Of a stretch of 37,177 bases of DNA, positions 1 to 8,433 are shown in pieces. Numbering within the stretch: the first letter of the stretch is position 1; each line of letters begins with the position of its first letter. A program made the translations under genes and the position numbers. The notes beneath the pieces are model-generated. The model saw only the letters and a list, made by a program, of their open reading frames with translations, had not been told where the DNA came from and did no database searches. Origin of the DNA: Fomitopsis serialis (taxonomy: Eukaryota > Basidiomycota > Agaricomycetes > Polyporales > Fomitopsidaceae); NCBI RefSeq assembly GCF_022376445.1, contig NW_025955341.1:1-37177 (forward strand). The letters run 5' to 3'.

Positions 1-484
1 GCTGGGAGGGGTTCTTGATACGAGTAGCCCCGATGGACTTGAACCTATCGCAGCATGTTAGGAGGCTCTGGTGAATGAACACGACAAACTCAAGAGCCAG
101 CCGTTCTGGAAACGTGCAATGTAGCTGGACATAGCAAGGTCAGAGAACGGCAGGCTCCCCATGCACATGTCTGTTCAAGTACCTGTGCATAGCAAAGACA
201 TTCGGAGCTGTCGTTCGTCAAGATTGGGCTGGTACTCACTTCGATATAACCGGGCCCGTGTTGTCGTGCGTCATGACATGCTCCGGGCGAATCATCACGT
301 AGTCGCCAGCTTTCACGACCTTTCCCGGAGGCAGGTCGACGGCGTACTTCTGCACGACCTTCTCGATGATGGTTTGTGGGATGCGGGGCGAGTCCGCGGC
401 CGTGGCGAAAGACCGCCAGGCTGTTTGTCTCAGTGCTGATGAGAGAAACCGCATGACTGCGCGAGACGGCGAGGGCGCCGTCAC
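1..484 (-). CDS. LYS4: Homoaconitase, mitochondrial, 5' part (cut by window edge)
   Basis: Homoaconitase is a 4Fe-4S hydro-lyase that converts homocitrate to homoisocitrate in the fungal alpha-aminoadipate route to lysine, in the mitochondrial matrix. Exon 1 runs 484-240 and exon 2 starts at 44 and leaves the window. The intron 239-45 has a GTGAGT donor and an ATAG acceptor and is phase 2, so the codon for Lys is rebuilt from AA|G. Visible are an arginine/serine/alanine-rich presequence (about the first 30 residues), then the family's N-terminal block containing [15 protein letters not shown], continuing after the intron as [12 protein letters not shown]. This block is characteristic of LYS4-type aconitase-superfamily proteins. 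Start: first Met at 484; a second in-frame Met at 454 would give an equally good presequence. The active-site and iron-sulfur cysteine regions lie outside the window. Identification is firm from the N-terminal block; integrity of the rest cannot be judged. Confidence 0.9.
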
Positions 485-1135
485 TTTTCACGACGAGGAC
501 GATGAAATGGACAGTGAGGAAGAGCCTGAGGTCGATGAGCACAGAGTCAAATTCGAAGACGGCGATTCGTTCACTGGCGATCGATCCGAACCGACCCCCC
601 CCCCCCGAGATGAGCCGGTTCAGGCCAAGTCTCGGGTACTTGAGCAAGTTGCCTTGGTCCTGCCCGTCGACCGCATCCTCAGCCTGCACTGAGAACTCAT
701 TACCCAGCCGCCTTCTGGCTACGGGGGCCTCGAGAAACATCATCTATAGGATCTTGAACAGTGCCCGGGTCTCTGTGCTCATGTGGGTCTGACGTCCTCA
801 AGCACACGCGGTGGATGCTTCTGCCACCTGAGTGCACCTGGCACACAGGCTTTGAGGGACTCACACAGGCAGATCGGAAGTTCAGTGCGCTGGGTATGTA
901 TTCAACGCTCTTCCAACAGTCGACCTCAGTAACTTCAGGTCGGCTGTATCACTCCAGACGCTTGCCAGTCGGGATCGACATGAGAGGCTGACAGGCGTTC
1001 ACCAGTCTGTCAGCCTTCGGTAATGGTATATATGAGCTGTTGCACCGGTGAGTCTCTAGGCCCTCTTCTTGGTCCTAACCTTTGCACAGCCCCCTCACGC
1101 CCGCACGGCATTCCACGATCTTTCCACCGCACGTC
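485..1135. other. Divergent intergenic region with a C12 run
   Basis: This 650-bp spacer separates the divergent LYS4 and membrane-protein genes and should hold both promoters. I see no convincing coding exon; the short open frames here lack any recognisable domain. A run of twelve C lies at 595-606, a likely slippage site. A TATA-like element sits near the right end (separate entry). Confidence 0.5.
1025..1034 (+). promoter_or_regulatory. TATA-like element upstream of membrane protein gene
   Basis: The sequence GGTATATATG lies about 100 bp before the proposed start codon at 1136 and is followed by a pyrimidine-rich stretch (1056-1080), the usual arrangement of a fungal core promoter. Functional use is inferred. 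Confidence 0.45.
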
Positions 1136-2686
1136 ATGTCTAGACACCACCGGTCGCTCCTTTTTCTGCTCCTTTCGGCTTCGCATCTCTATGTCCTAGC
1201 AGCACCTGCCGGTCCCGGCATGTCTGCTTCTGTGGTCACAGAAACTCTGCTCGAGATTCCTACCACTCTCGCTATCGAGGCCGCGACGACGACTCGGGAT
1301 TCCAACACTGAGGCATCGTCGACGCCGGCTGCTACCGATCTCGCATCTCGGATCGCTGACGGCTCTCTCACACTGGTGGCAGCTACGCAGACAATCTTGT
1401 TCGCACCTCCTCAGACTGAGGGTCCCTCGACCTCTGGCTTGTCTTCGTCTGCCGTGTTCGCTCAAGATGTGCTGTCAGCCCCCACCTCGCAGCCTGCATC
1501 CACGTCGGGAACCACAGCTGACGATCTCCAAGTTGCATCGGATGTCCTCAGCTCGCGGACGACGCTCTACGTTCCTCCTTCATCAACGGAAGCTCCTGCA
1601 CAAGCTGAGGCGACTCCAACAACTCTCTATGTCAGCGCCTCTTCATTCGCCGGCAGCGGCAGTTCTTCGGTCGCACATAGCTCTGTACAGTCCTCATCTA
1701 CGATCTCTATGTGGGATCCTAACCCTACTTCGGAGACGGAGGCCTCGTCCAACGCGAGGAGCCAGCAATCTCGGCGGTCTGCGATCCTCGCTGCCTTCCT
1801 GATCATCGGCGTACTCACCATGTTTGGCTTTACCTACGGCTGCATGCGCCTCAAGCTGCCTATGCGTCTGGGCTACGTTCGCCGCAGGTGCGACAACAAG
1901 AGGGTGCGCTTCGTCGACGCGGAGGACGCGGCCTTCGCAAGCATTTCGTATCCTGCATCTGTTTCCGAGAAGGACAACAAGGATAGCATCGCTCCGGACC
2001 CTGCCGTCTTCGCATACCAGGAAGTCACCGTACCCACACTCGCCCGTCAGCCCAACGGTCCGGTGCCACCCTCTACACCGAACGGCACCCAGGTGGACTG
2101 GCGTGTCTTCGCCAACTACGACGGTCAGTTCGAGGACGTGACCCACATCCTCTCGACGGACGTCTTCGCACCGCTCGGCCGCCACGCCCGCGGTGGTTCA
2201 CACGGGTCCATGTCCGTCCTCTCCGGCTCACGCAACAGCTCGCCTCGTACGAGCGGCGGCGGCGCGAGCTTCACGGGTGCCTCCTACCAGTCGTGCGAGT
2301 CGCACTACTCCGTGCCGACCGTGGGCCGCCAGTCCGCGGACGTCCCCACCACGCCTCCGCGCGTGCCGGAGCTGGACCTGGAGGGAGAGCGCACCGCGCC
2401 GAACTCGCCGCCCTCGCCCGCGCTCCCTGCCACGCCGCAGTCTGTGCACACCGAGCCTGGGATGCCCGTCGGGTGTGCGGGCAGCAAGGATCCGCACGAG
2501 CTTGTCCGGGGGCTGCGCGAGTCCGCTGCGAGCGCATGCTCGGAGTGGGACGTTGCGAGGGCGTATGGGGCGCACAGCAGCGTGGGCGGGGATTCTCTGG
2601 TTAGTCGCGTGGATAGCGTGCTTTTCGACGGGCCTATGGAGAGCGTGGACGTGGGCGGGAAGAAGTGTGTGCTTGTTCAGGGCTGA
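1136..2686 (+). CDS. Single-pass membrane protein with Ser/Thr-rich ectodomain, function unknown
   Basis: A 516-residue intronless protein. The Met at 1136 is chosen over an in-frame Met at 1082 because it places a classical signal peptide directly at the N-terminus (basic MSRHHR, then a leucine-rich core ending near Ala-Ala-Pro). Residues about 25-205 are rich in Ser, Thr, Ala and Pro, as in O-mannosylated cell-wall stalks, and hold three loose repeats of the form TxLxVP/AxS (TILFAPPQT, TTLYVPPSS, TTLYVSASS). One transmembrane helix spans about residues 215-236, followed by a basic stop-transfer patch (CMRLKLPMRLGYVRRR) and a cytoplasmic tail of about 280 residues rich in Ser, Pro and Gly. 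The architecture resembles fungal wall-stress sensors (Wsc/Mid2 type), but there is no WSC cysteine domain, so this is analogy only. A long antisense open frame within it is a codon-bias shadow. Confidence 0.75.
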   Translation: MSRHHRSLLFLLLSASHLYVLAAPAGPGMSASVVTETLLEIPTTLAIEAATTTRDSNTEASSTPAATDLASRIADGSLTLVAATQTILFAPPQTEGPSTSGLSSSAVFAQDVLSAPTSQPASTSGTTADDLQVASDVLSSRTTLYVPPSSTEAPAQAEATPTTLYVSASSFAGSGSSSVAHSSVQSSSTISMWDPNPTSETEASSNARSQQSRRSAILAAFLIIGVLTMFGFTYGCMRLKLPMRLGYVRRRCDNKRVRFVDAEDAAFASISYPASVSEKDNKDSIAPDPAVFAYQEVTVPTLARQPNGPVPPSTPNGTQVDWRVFANYDGQFEDVTHILSTDVFAPLGRHARGGSHGSMSVLSGSRNSSPRTSGGGASFTGASYQSCESHYSVPTVGRQSADVPTTPPRVPELDLEGERTAPNSPPSPALPATPQSVHTEPGMPVGCAGSKDPHELVRGLRESAASACSEWDVARAYGAHSSVGGDSLVSRVDSVLFDGPMESVDVGGKKCVLVQG

Positions 2687-2947
2687 GTTTCTTGTCGGTC
2701 TCTTTGCTTGTTGGGAGCTTGTGGTGATAGGGAAGAAATCAAACATCATTGTATTATGCGAACTCAAAGTGACAGTGAGACTGACTTGTACTGGGGGTGA
2801 TTTGATGCGATGCGTACATATGACCAAACAAATGTCCATAACCCCGCGTTGTGGCGTCGCGTGTGTATACACGCTCAGTACACGCTTCTTTCTCTCATTA
2901 ACCTCATTGCTCGTCCCATTCGACTGGTCCTGCCAAACTGTGTTCGC

Positions 2948-3472
2948 ATGGATTCTACACTCTGGCTACGGGGCTTCACTGCAGAAGGTAGAACCTCTCA
3001 GGTTCTCGCCGTCACCCTCGCCGGCACGCCCGTCAATCCCGCAGACCCTGAATCGGTCCTACACTGGATCGTCTACTTCGACATCGGGTCTGGACGCGTG
3101 ATTAAATTCGACATGCTCCCAGGCGGCGGCCCCGACGGAATGACTGGTTGTCTACAGGTGGTGGTTTGCGACACCCCAGCCACTCAAGACCTCCATGCCA
3201 GCTTCGCCGCAAACATAGGAGCGTCCGCGAGCTTGTCAGGCCAAGAGATCCTTGACTTGCTACTCGAAAAACCCCGAACGCGGAATCGGTACATGTACGA
3301 CGAGACCGGGTCCGGGTGTCGCTTTTGGTGCCGCACCGTCCTAGAGGATCTCCAACGCGCTGGGATCGTCCCGTCCGGTTCGCTCGAGCAGTTCGACGAG
3401 TACATTTCGCGGAAGAGCGAGGAGAACCCTGCTCGATTCCCTATGCCGACGCGTCGCGGTCGTTTTTACTGA
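2948..3472 (+). CDS. DUF7770-like fungal protein
   Basis: A 174-residue intronless protein starting at the Met at 2948 (MDSTLWLRGF); the open frame extends upstream, but that part is unlike protein and overlaps the intergenic region. The sequence shows a beta-rich N-terminal half (WLRGF, HWIVYFDIGSGRVIKFDM) and a C-terminal half with GSGCRFWCRTVLEDLQRAGI, a Cys-Arg-x-Trp-Cys signature that I associate with the uncharacterised fungal DUF7770 family. No catalytic function is known to me. No signal peptide or membrane segment is seen, so it is probably cytosolic. A good intron (3482-3545) lies only ten bases after the stop codon and is described separately. The family assignment is from memory of the motif, so moderately confident; that this is a real gene is more certain. 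Confidence 0.7.
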   Translation: MDSTLWLRGFTAEGRTSQVLAVTLAGTPVNPADPESVLHWIVYFDIGSGRVIKFDMLPGGGPDGMTGCLQVVVCDTPATQDLHASFAANIGASASLSGQEILDLLLEKPRTRNRYMYDETGSGCRFWCRTVLEDLQRAGIVPSGSLEQFDEYISRKSEENPARFPMPTRRGRFY

Positions 3473-3481
3473 TACTCAATG

Positions 3482-3545
3482 GTATGTCGTCTGACTGTGC
3501 CAAATTGCTCATAATACTAACATCTTGACGGGGCCGCTCGTGCAG
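3482..3545 (+). other. Putative 3'-UTR intron after the DUF7770-like gene
   Basis: GTATGT donor at 3482, a perfect TACTAAC branch sequence at 3515-3521 and a GTGCAG acceptor ending at 3545 make a 64-nt intron starting 10 nt after the stop codon. The signals are as good as those inside coding genes here. Because it lies within about 50 nt of the stop, it would not be expected to trigger nonsense-mediated decay. Confidence 0.55.
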
Positions 3546-3741
3546 TTGATCTTTCTAGAGCAGCTTGTCATCGCTATTGCATTCGATCGATGCTTCCTTT
3601 TCGTGTTTGACAAAATGAACGTGCAGATCCTCCCTCTGGGAGACTAGGGAGAATATGGCGTTTTCGTAAACTGTATGCATCGGTTCTGGCTCTCAAGTTC
3701 ACGGCCAAGACCTCGGCCTCAACACGCGCGACAACAGTCTT

Positions 3742-4330
3742 GACTCACTGTCGATTTCTGTCAGGGCGGCGGGAGCGGGAAGCAAGCGCAGGAGGATGGC
3801 TGGGTGCACCGCACCGTGCGCACGTCCGTCAGGGAGGGCGGCGATATTACATTCGAATGTTTCGGTGTGGCAGGATGTCACGGACAAGGCCAAGGGAAGG
3901 CGATCGCTCTCGGTGTGGCTATCGGCTCTGGCTACATGTAAGAGAAGACCGCCGAGAAGGTGTTCTATGACCTGTACGGCGAGCGTGGTGTGATATGTGT
4001 CACTCATTCGAGGCTCAAAGTTGCTGACGTCGAAATGCAGTTGTCATCCAAGGCCTCTTTGCGCGTAGTACTAAGTACTGCGCGTTGTGCCAACGGCCAC
4101 ACGCCGTCTGAGGAACTGAAGACACCGTCGAGGAGACCACGCAGTCGCTCTACATACCTGCTGATCTGCTGGGCGAAAGCCTTCGTACAGACGACTACGC
4201 CGCTGGGCGAGAAACTCGAGAACATCCGCGACGACACGGAGACGCGTTGGAGTTTCGAGTTCAACCGCGTGGACCTCGCGAAGGAGCTCAAGGAGGTCTG
4301 GAGAGCCGGTACTTGCAGGCGTCGGCATTC
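3742..4330 (+). pseudogene. Broken or mis-sequenced unknown gene
   Basis: Coding-like sequence begins after an acceptor-like CTGTCAG near 3764 and reads GGSGKQAQEDGWVHRTVRTS and onward for about 58 codons to GVAIGSGYM. It then meets an in-frame TAA at about 3940 and continues in the same frame as EKTAEKVFYDLYGERGV. A probable intron ends at about 4040 (CTGAC branch, ATGCAG acceptor). Downstream, three segments that look like one protein (ANGHTPSEELK, DTVEETTQSLYIPADLLGE, LGEKLENIRDDTETRWSFEF) lie in shifted frames. The joins need a small base loss near 4118-4122 (a G missing from an AAGGAC-like context) and another near 4200. I do not recognise the family. It lies about 270 bp after the DUF7770-like gene on the same strand. 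It could be a decaying gene or an intact gene with consensus errors. Confidence 0.5.
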
Positions 4331-4905
4331 ATCGAATATTCATCCTGCATGTGTGACGTTGACTGAACGTGCTAGTTCACCGTACTTCCAACATCTCTCG
4401 CATAAGCGAACCACTGGGTAATATTACACAGCCTGGTGCTTTCAGCTCGGGGCACAAAGGCCTACGAACAACTCGTACCCATTGTCTAGGCGAAGGAGGC
4501 GCACACTCTTGCCTATAGCCAATGTTGTGGGAATGTTCACCTCAGATCCCCAGTGTACGAGTGTGATTTACGAGACTTAGCTGCCCGTGTGCGCGCACAT
4601 GGGACCCACTCATTCATCACGACATGTACGTTGTCAGTGGCCTTTTGCAGCGTTCAGTGTGTTAAGCATTACTTGTACGACGTATCCAAGTAGCGGTTGC
4701 GTCCATCGTTACTAACTCATTGACCAGGCGATCATGAGAAGACTCAGTACGTCGAAGGTATAACGGGAGTTGATCGTGATATTCGACAGTAGTACACAGT
4801 ACACACATGATAATTACAGCTAGTTCCGGAATACAAAATATACCGCAGATAGTTGGAAGCACATCGTCGGACTCCTACAACACCGCAAGTGAATACTTAC
4901 GATAC
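4331..4905. other. Intergenic, nothing recognised
   Basis: About 575 bp between the broken gene and the 3' end of the first FunK1 gene. No coding exon, RNA gene or clear repeat was recognised. Confidence 0.4.
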
Positions 4906-7749
4906 TCAAGGACCGTCTCTGTTCACGATCTGACCGACTTCGTTCCGTAAAGGATTGTTCACTTGTGTTCTCTTAGCAGCGCGTGGACCAAAAGGGTCAC
5001 CTTCGTCCTCGTCAGAGTCCGTCTTCTGATCAGGATCCCTGTCGCGTTTCTTACGCTGTCTCGATTTCCCCGACCCGCCTGTAGCAGATGCGATGTCGCT
5101 GTCGTCCCGAGGCAGCTTGAAAGGGAGAGCGCAATCATTCTCCGGCCAAGACGGATCCGCGAGAGCCTCGTCGAACAACGACAGAACGCTCTCGTAGGTG
5201 AGAGGAATGACGCTCGAGGGATCATCGTAGTTGGGCAGATTATTCTTGCAGAGGGTCTTGAATTTCCGAACGAGCGTAGTCAGAGGTTTATTGTCCTTGA
5301 TCTCCCACTCCATCGGCCCGCTGAGAAAGACTTGCTTCCTCCCCGCGCTGTCGAGTTCATTCTCAGCGCCGAACACACGCAGGTACAACGTGTACTGCGG
5401 GCTGCTGGTATGTTTGGTATGCCGCAATATCATGCAGAGAAGGAGCCAAAAGGCAGATTCTAGGTCATGGCGAACGTCATGGACGACATAGGTTAACAGG
5501 ATCTCAATCGCCATGAAGAACAGTGTGCCCTGCACAAACATTAGTAAAAGTCAGCTCAGCCGAGAGTGAGACGCACCGTTCTCTCCTTCAACTTCATCCT
5601 CGTTTTCCATATCTCCCGGTCAGAGTTGCCCCCTGGAGCGGAAGCGGCGTCAAGAGGAGGAACGAGGACAGGTATTTCTGTCTCGGGCGGCGCAGGCCGC
5701 GCGCGGTGTGGCAAACTCCGGTTATACTCCTCGACGAACCGTTTCCAACTTGTCTCATTAATCGGCCAGCCCGCGTGTCCTAGCGCTGCCTTCCAATCGA
5801 AGGCATAGTCGAGGTCGAGCAAGAAACCGACAAAGAAACACATCCAATCGTCGACAATCATCACATTTCCTTCGCTGATGTCACGATGAATCGTGCCTGC
5901 CAGATAGGCTTGCCGATGTCCTGGTCTTGGATGAACAACACTAGCCATTCGCACGGAGTAAAAATGAACGTACCGTGAATTGCGTCTCGAAGGGCTCTAA
6001 CGAGTTCCTTCGTCGACCTGAAGTCCGACAACGGGCGGCCGACAGTGCTCATTACCAATCGCATATGGCTCCGTTCGTTGTATTTCGCCTTCTGGGCATC
6101 CCTTGGCCACCCACAGACCGTGCGATGGTAGGCTTCGTATGCAGGCGGTCGATCCGCATGACTGGCAACTGAATCCAGATCTGCGCCGCTTACCTCGGAG
6201 CTCGACGAGCTGCGCGATTTTAAGAGCACTTTCGCTGCCTCAAGTGCGCCAAGGTCTCCGCCGTATACCACGTCCGGAAGTCCGTATAACTCTGTCACGC
6301 CTATGTCGAGCGATGCCGCAACCACCATATCCTCCAACTCTTCCGTGAGTATGGGATGGCCTTCGTCGTCCAGCTCGAAACCGCCATCAGGCAACGAGGG
6401 TCTGTCCGGACCCGGCTCGTCTTTGCGGTGCATGAACACATAGTCTTCGACCATCTCCCACCACGGCCGATTGCGGTACGCTTTACAGAGACGGTCGTAC
6501 AGTACATCTTCGCGGTCACGGGCGAGTTGCCTCCAGGCGTCCTTGATTGCGCAAAGCTGCCACGTCCCTTCCTCGAGTGCGTCCCAGACTGTCGTCGATC
6601 GCGAGAACAGCCGCGGGTTCAGGAAGCGAAGTCGGTAGAGTAGATATCTCGTCGCCCCAACCTCCGCGCCATCCTCGTTGTACTTTATCGCCGTCACCCA
6701 TCGGCATGCTTGCTTCTCGTCCTCCGTAAGACGGGCCCTCCCTGCTCTTATGCATTCCTCGTCGGCCAGCTTGATGTCCTCTTCAGTAGCTCTTTGCAGC
6801 GACGGATCAGCGCCAAGGACCATATCGGCGAAGGGTGCTCCCATTCGGCCGCCGACACGCGCTCGGTGATGACAGAACCGCCAGATCAGTTCATGAAGAG
6901 GCCACGGATCCTTCTTGTAATCGAACGCTCGGGAAGCGACGCCCGCTGCGTGATCAAAGCGGTATATCCGAGCAAGGTTGCCGTAGATACCAACGACGTA
7001 GACGAAGAGCCTCCCGTGCGTCAGCATGATGTTCCTCGCACTCTTCGCTAGTTGCGTGAGCACAGCCGTCGCCGCTGCACTGTACTTGCCGATTGGATCC
7101 TCGCATTTTCCTGGCTTTATCTCGAATACCATCGAGATGCTGTGCCAGGACTTTCCCCAGGCCTCGTCGTCTTCACCAGGAAATGACATGAGTATGTCTG
7201 GTATGGTGTACATGTGTTCGTCTTCCCATGCGGAGAATGGAAATCTGACCGCGCATTTGCTGCTGTCGGCAAATTGGGGCCGGCGTTCGGGTTCAAACTC
7301 ATGGACAACCGTCCGGAGTCCTGAAATCTAAAAGACGGAGATAAACATGTCGAATGGCAGATGTCATGAAATTGAACTGGACCCACCAGTGCTGGATACA
7401 TCGCCGTCTCCCGACCCACGGTAGGGACGTCTGCAAACACAGCAGCGGGATCGTCCCACGGACGTGCGCCACCAAAAGGGTCCTCAAAGGGAACGTAGAC
7501 GTCGAAAAACTCCTTGTGGCTCTTGTCGAACAAATTGATTTTTCCGTCGATCTCGGCTGCCCAAGAGTCCTTATTCACTTCGCTTGTCCGAAGCGTTTGT
7601 TTCTTGTTGGTGATTGCAACCCCAGACTTCCGCAAATGGTGTGTTCCGTACATGTCGTATGCAAGTTCCGAGCCAGAAGAGACGGATGAGTCGCTGGACC
7701 CTTCCGACCAGGATCCAGAGGAAGAGGACCGGGACCTTCGGGGCGACAT
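4906..7749 (-). CDS. FunK1-type fungal-specific protein kinase, copy 1
   Basis: Four exons (7749-7387, 7327-5974, 5920-5577, 5529-4906) give 894 residues; introns are 59, 53 and 47 nt with phases 0, 1, 0. The C-terminal half is a FunK1 kinase (fungal-specific protein kinase family, expanded in Agaricomycetes). Catalytic-loop HRDISEGN is at about residues 584-591 and a DLD metal-binding motif at about 608-610 (in place of DFG). GTLFFMAIEIL is a P+1-loop/APE-like segment, followed by HDLESAFWLLL. The N-terminal half carries the family's long helical region, with the cyclin-box-like block CRWVTAIKYNEDG and an upstream PWDDP. The tail (RQRKKRDRDPDQKTDSDEDEG) is charged and could be nuclear-directing. 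A TATAAA lies only 8 nt before the Met at 7749, which suggests real initiation may be at the Met at 7653; that start also aligns best with copy 2. Substrates unknown. Confidence 0.9.
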
Positions 7750-7756
7750 GGCTGCA

Positions 7757-7763
7757 CTTTATA
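7757..7763 (-). promoter_or_regulatory. TATAAAG close to the FunK1 copy 1 start
   Basis: TATAAAG on the minus strand ends 8 nt before the ATG at 7749. A functional TATA this close would place transcription initiation inside the annotated first exon and favour the downstream in-frame Met at 7653, which matches the N-terminal length of the paralogue. Confidence 0.4.
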
Positions 7764-8433
7764 TGGAGCGAAACTACTCAATGTGATGGGGACCAATCGT
7801 GGCTGAGGCGAATACCGGCGCCACAGAACAACGACGTGTCCAACTTTGGTAATTTTCGGCAGGCTGTGGTCGAATCTCGTTGCGAGAAGGCCGAGATGGA
7901 TGCGCAGAAGTGAGCTGAAACGAACACGCGGCTGCTGCTTTGTTCTTTGTGCGACTGTTATGGTAATAATTGCAGACGTTTGTCAGCAAATGAGAAGCTG
8001 TGCAGGAGCGAAGGTGGGCGAGGCTTGCCGCGTGGTCGTGGTCGAAGATTGAGATGAGCGCTGTGGCTGCGAACAGGCCAGCCACAGACGCGTGTGCACG
8101 CGGCCACGTGATGGTGCTTCGACTCCTGTCTTTCCGCCCGAATTGAAAGGTGTCGACGCGCCGACAATGGACAGTACTATGGCCTTTTTGTTATCGTCGA
8201 GACCTGCGGGGGCACATAAGCCGGCCCGTCGTGAGCAGCCGCGATCATATTCTAATGGAGATCGCATTGCGCAACATAAGTATGTTCGAGAGTACATGTA
8301 CAGTGGGGCTCAGCAGGGGAATGTCAGAGTACGACGGACAGTCTTGAGAGGATACAGCACTCGTATTTTAGGACGCCGCGTTCAAAGTCACTGGCCCCCC
8401 TCGACCTGAGAAGTTCATCCAATTTGTCCGAGC
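7764..8433. other. Upstream region of FunK1 copy 1, no gene seen
   Basis: Holds the upstream sequence of the first FunK1 gene and the 3' flank of the second. The only structure I can support is the inverted repeat plus CACGTG at 8063-8110. The open frames here show no domain or splice-consistent coding pattern. Confidence 0.4.
8063..8110. promoter_or_regulatory. Inverted repeat plus CACGTG, upstream of FunK1 copy 1
   Basis: GTGGCTG (8063-8069) and its exact reverse complement CAGCCAC (8079-8085) flank a 9-bp spacer, and the palindromic E-box CACGTG follows at 8105-8110. The same arrangement recurs at 11296-11343 upstream of copy 2, with about 50 bp of recognisable similarity. This suggests a shared regulatory site, possibly for a dimeric bHLH-type factor; the binding factor is inference. 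Confidence 0.5.

Noticed and set aside
1694..2185. Minus-strand 163-codon open frame
   Set aside because: Shadow of the membrane protein gene; rich in Arg/His/Ala with no recognisable feature.
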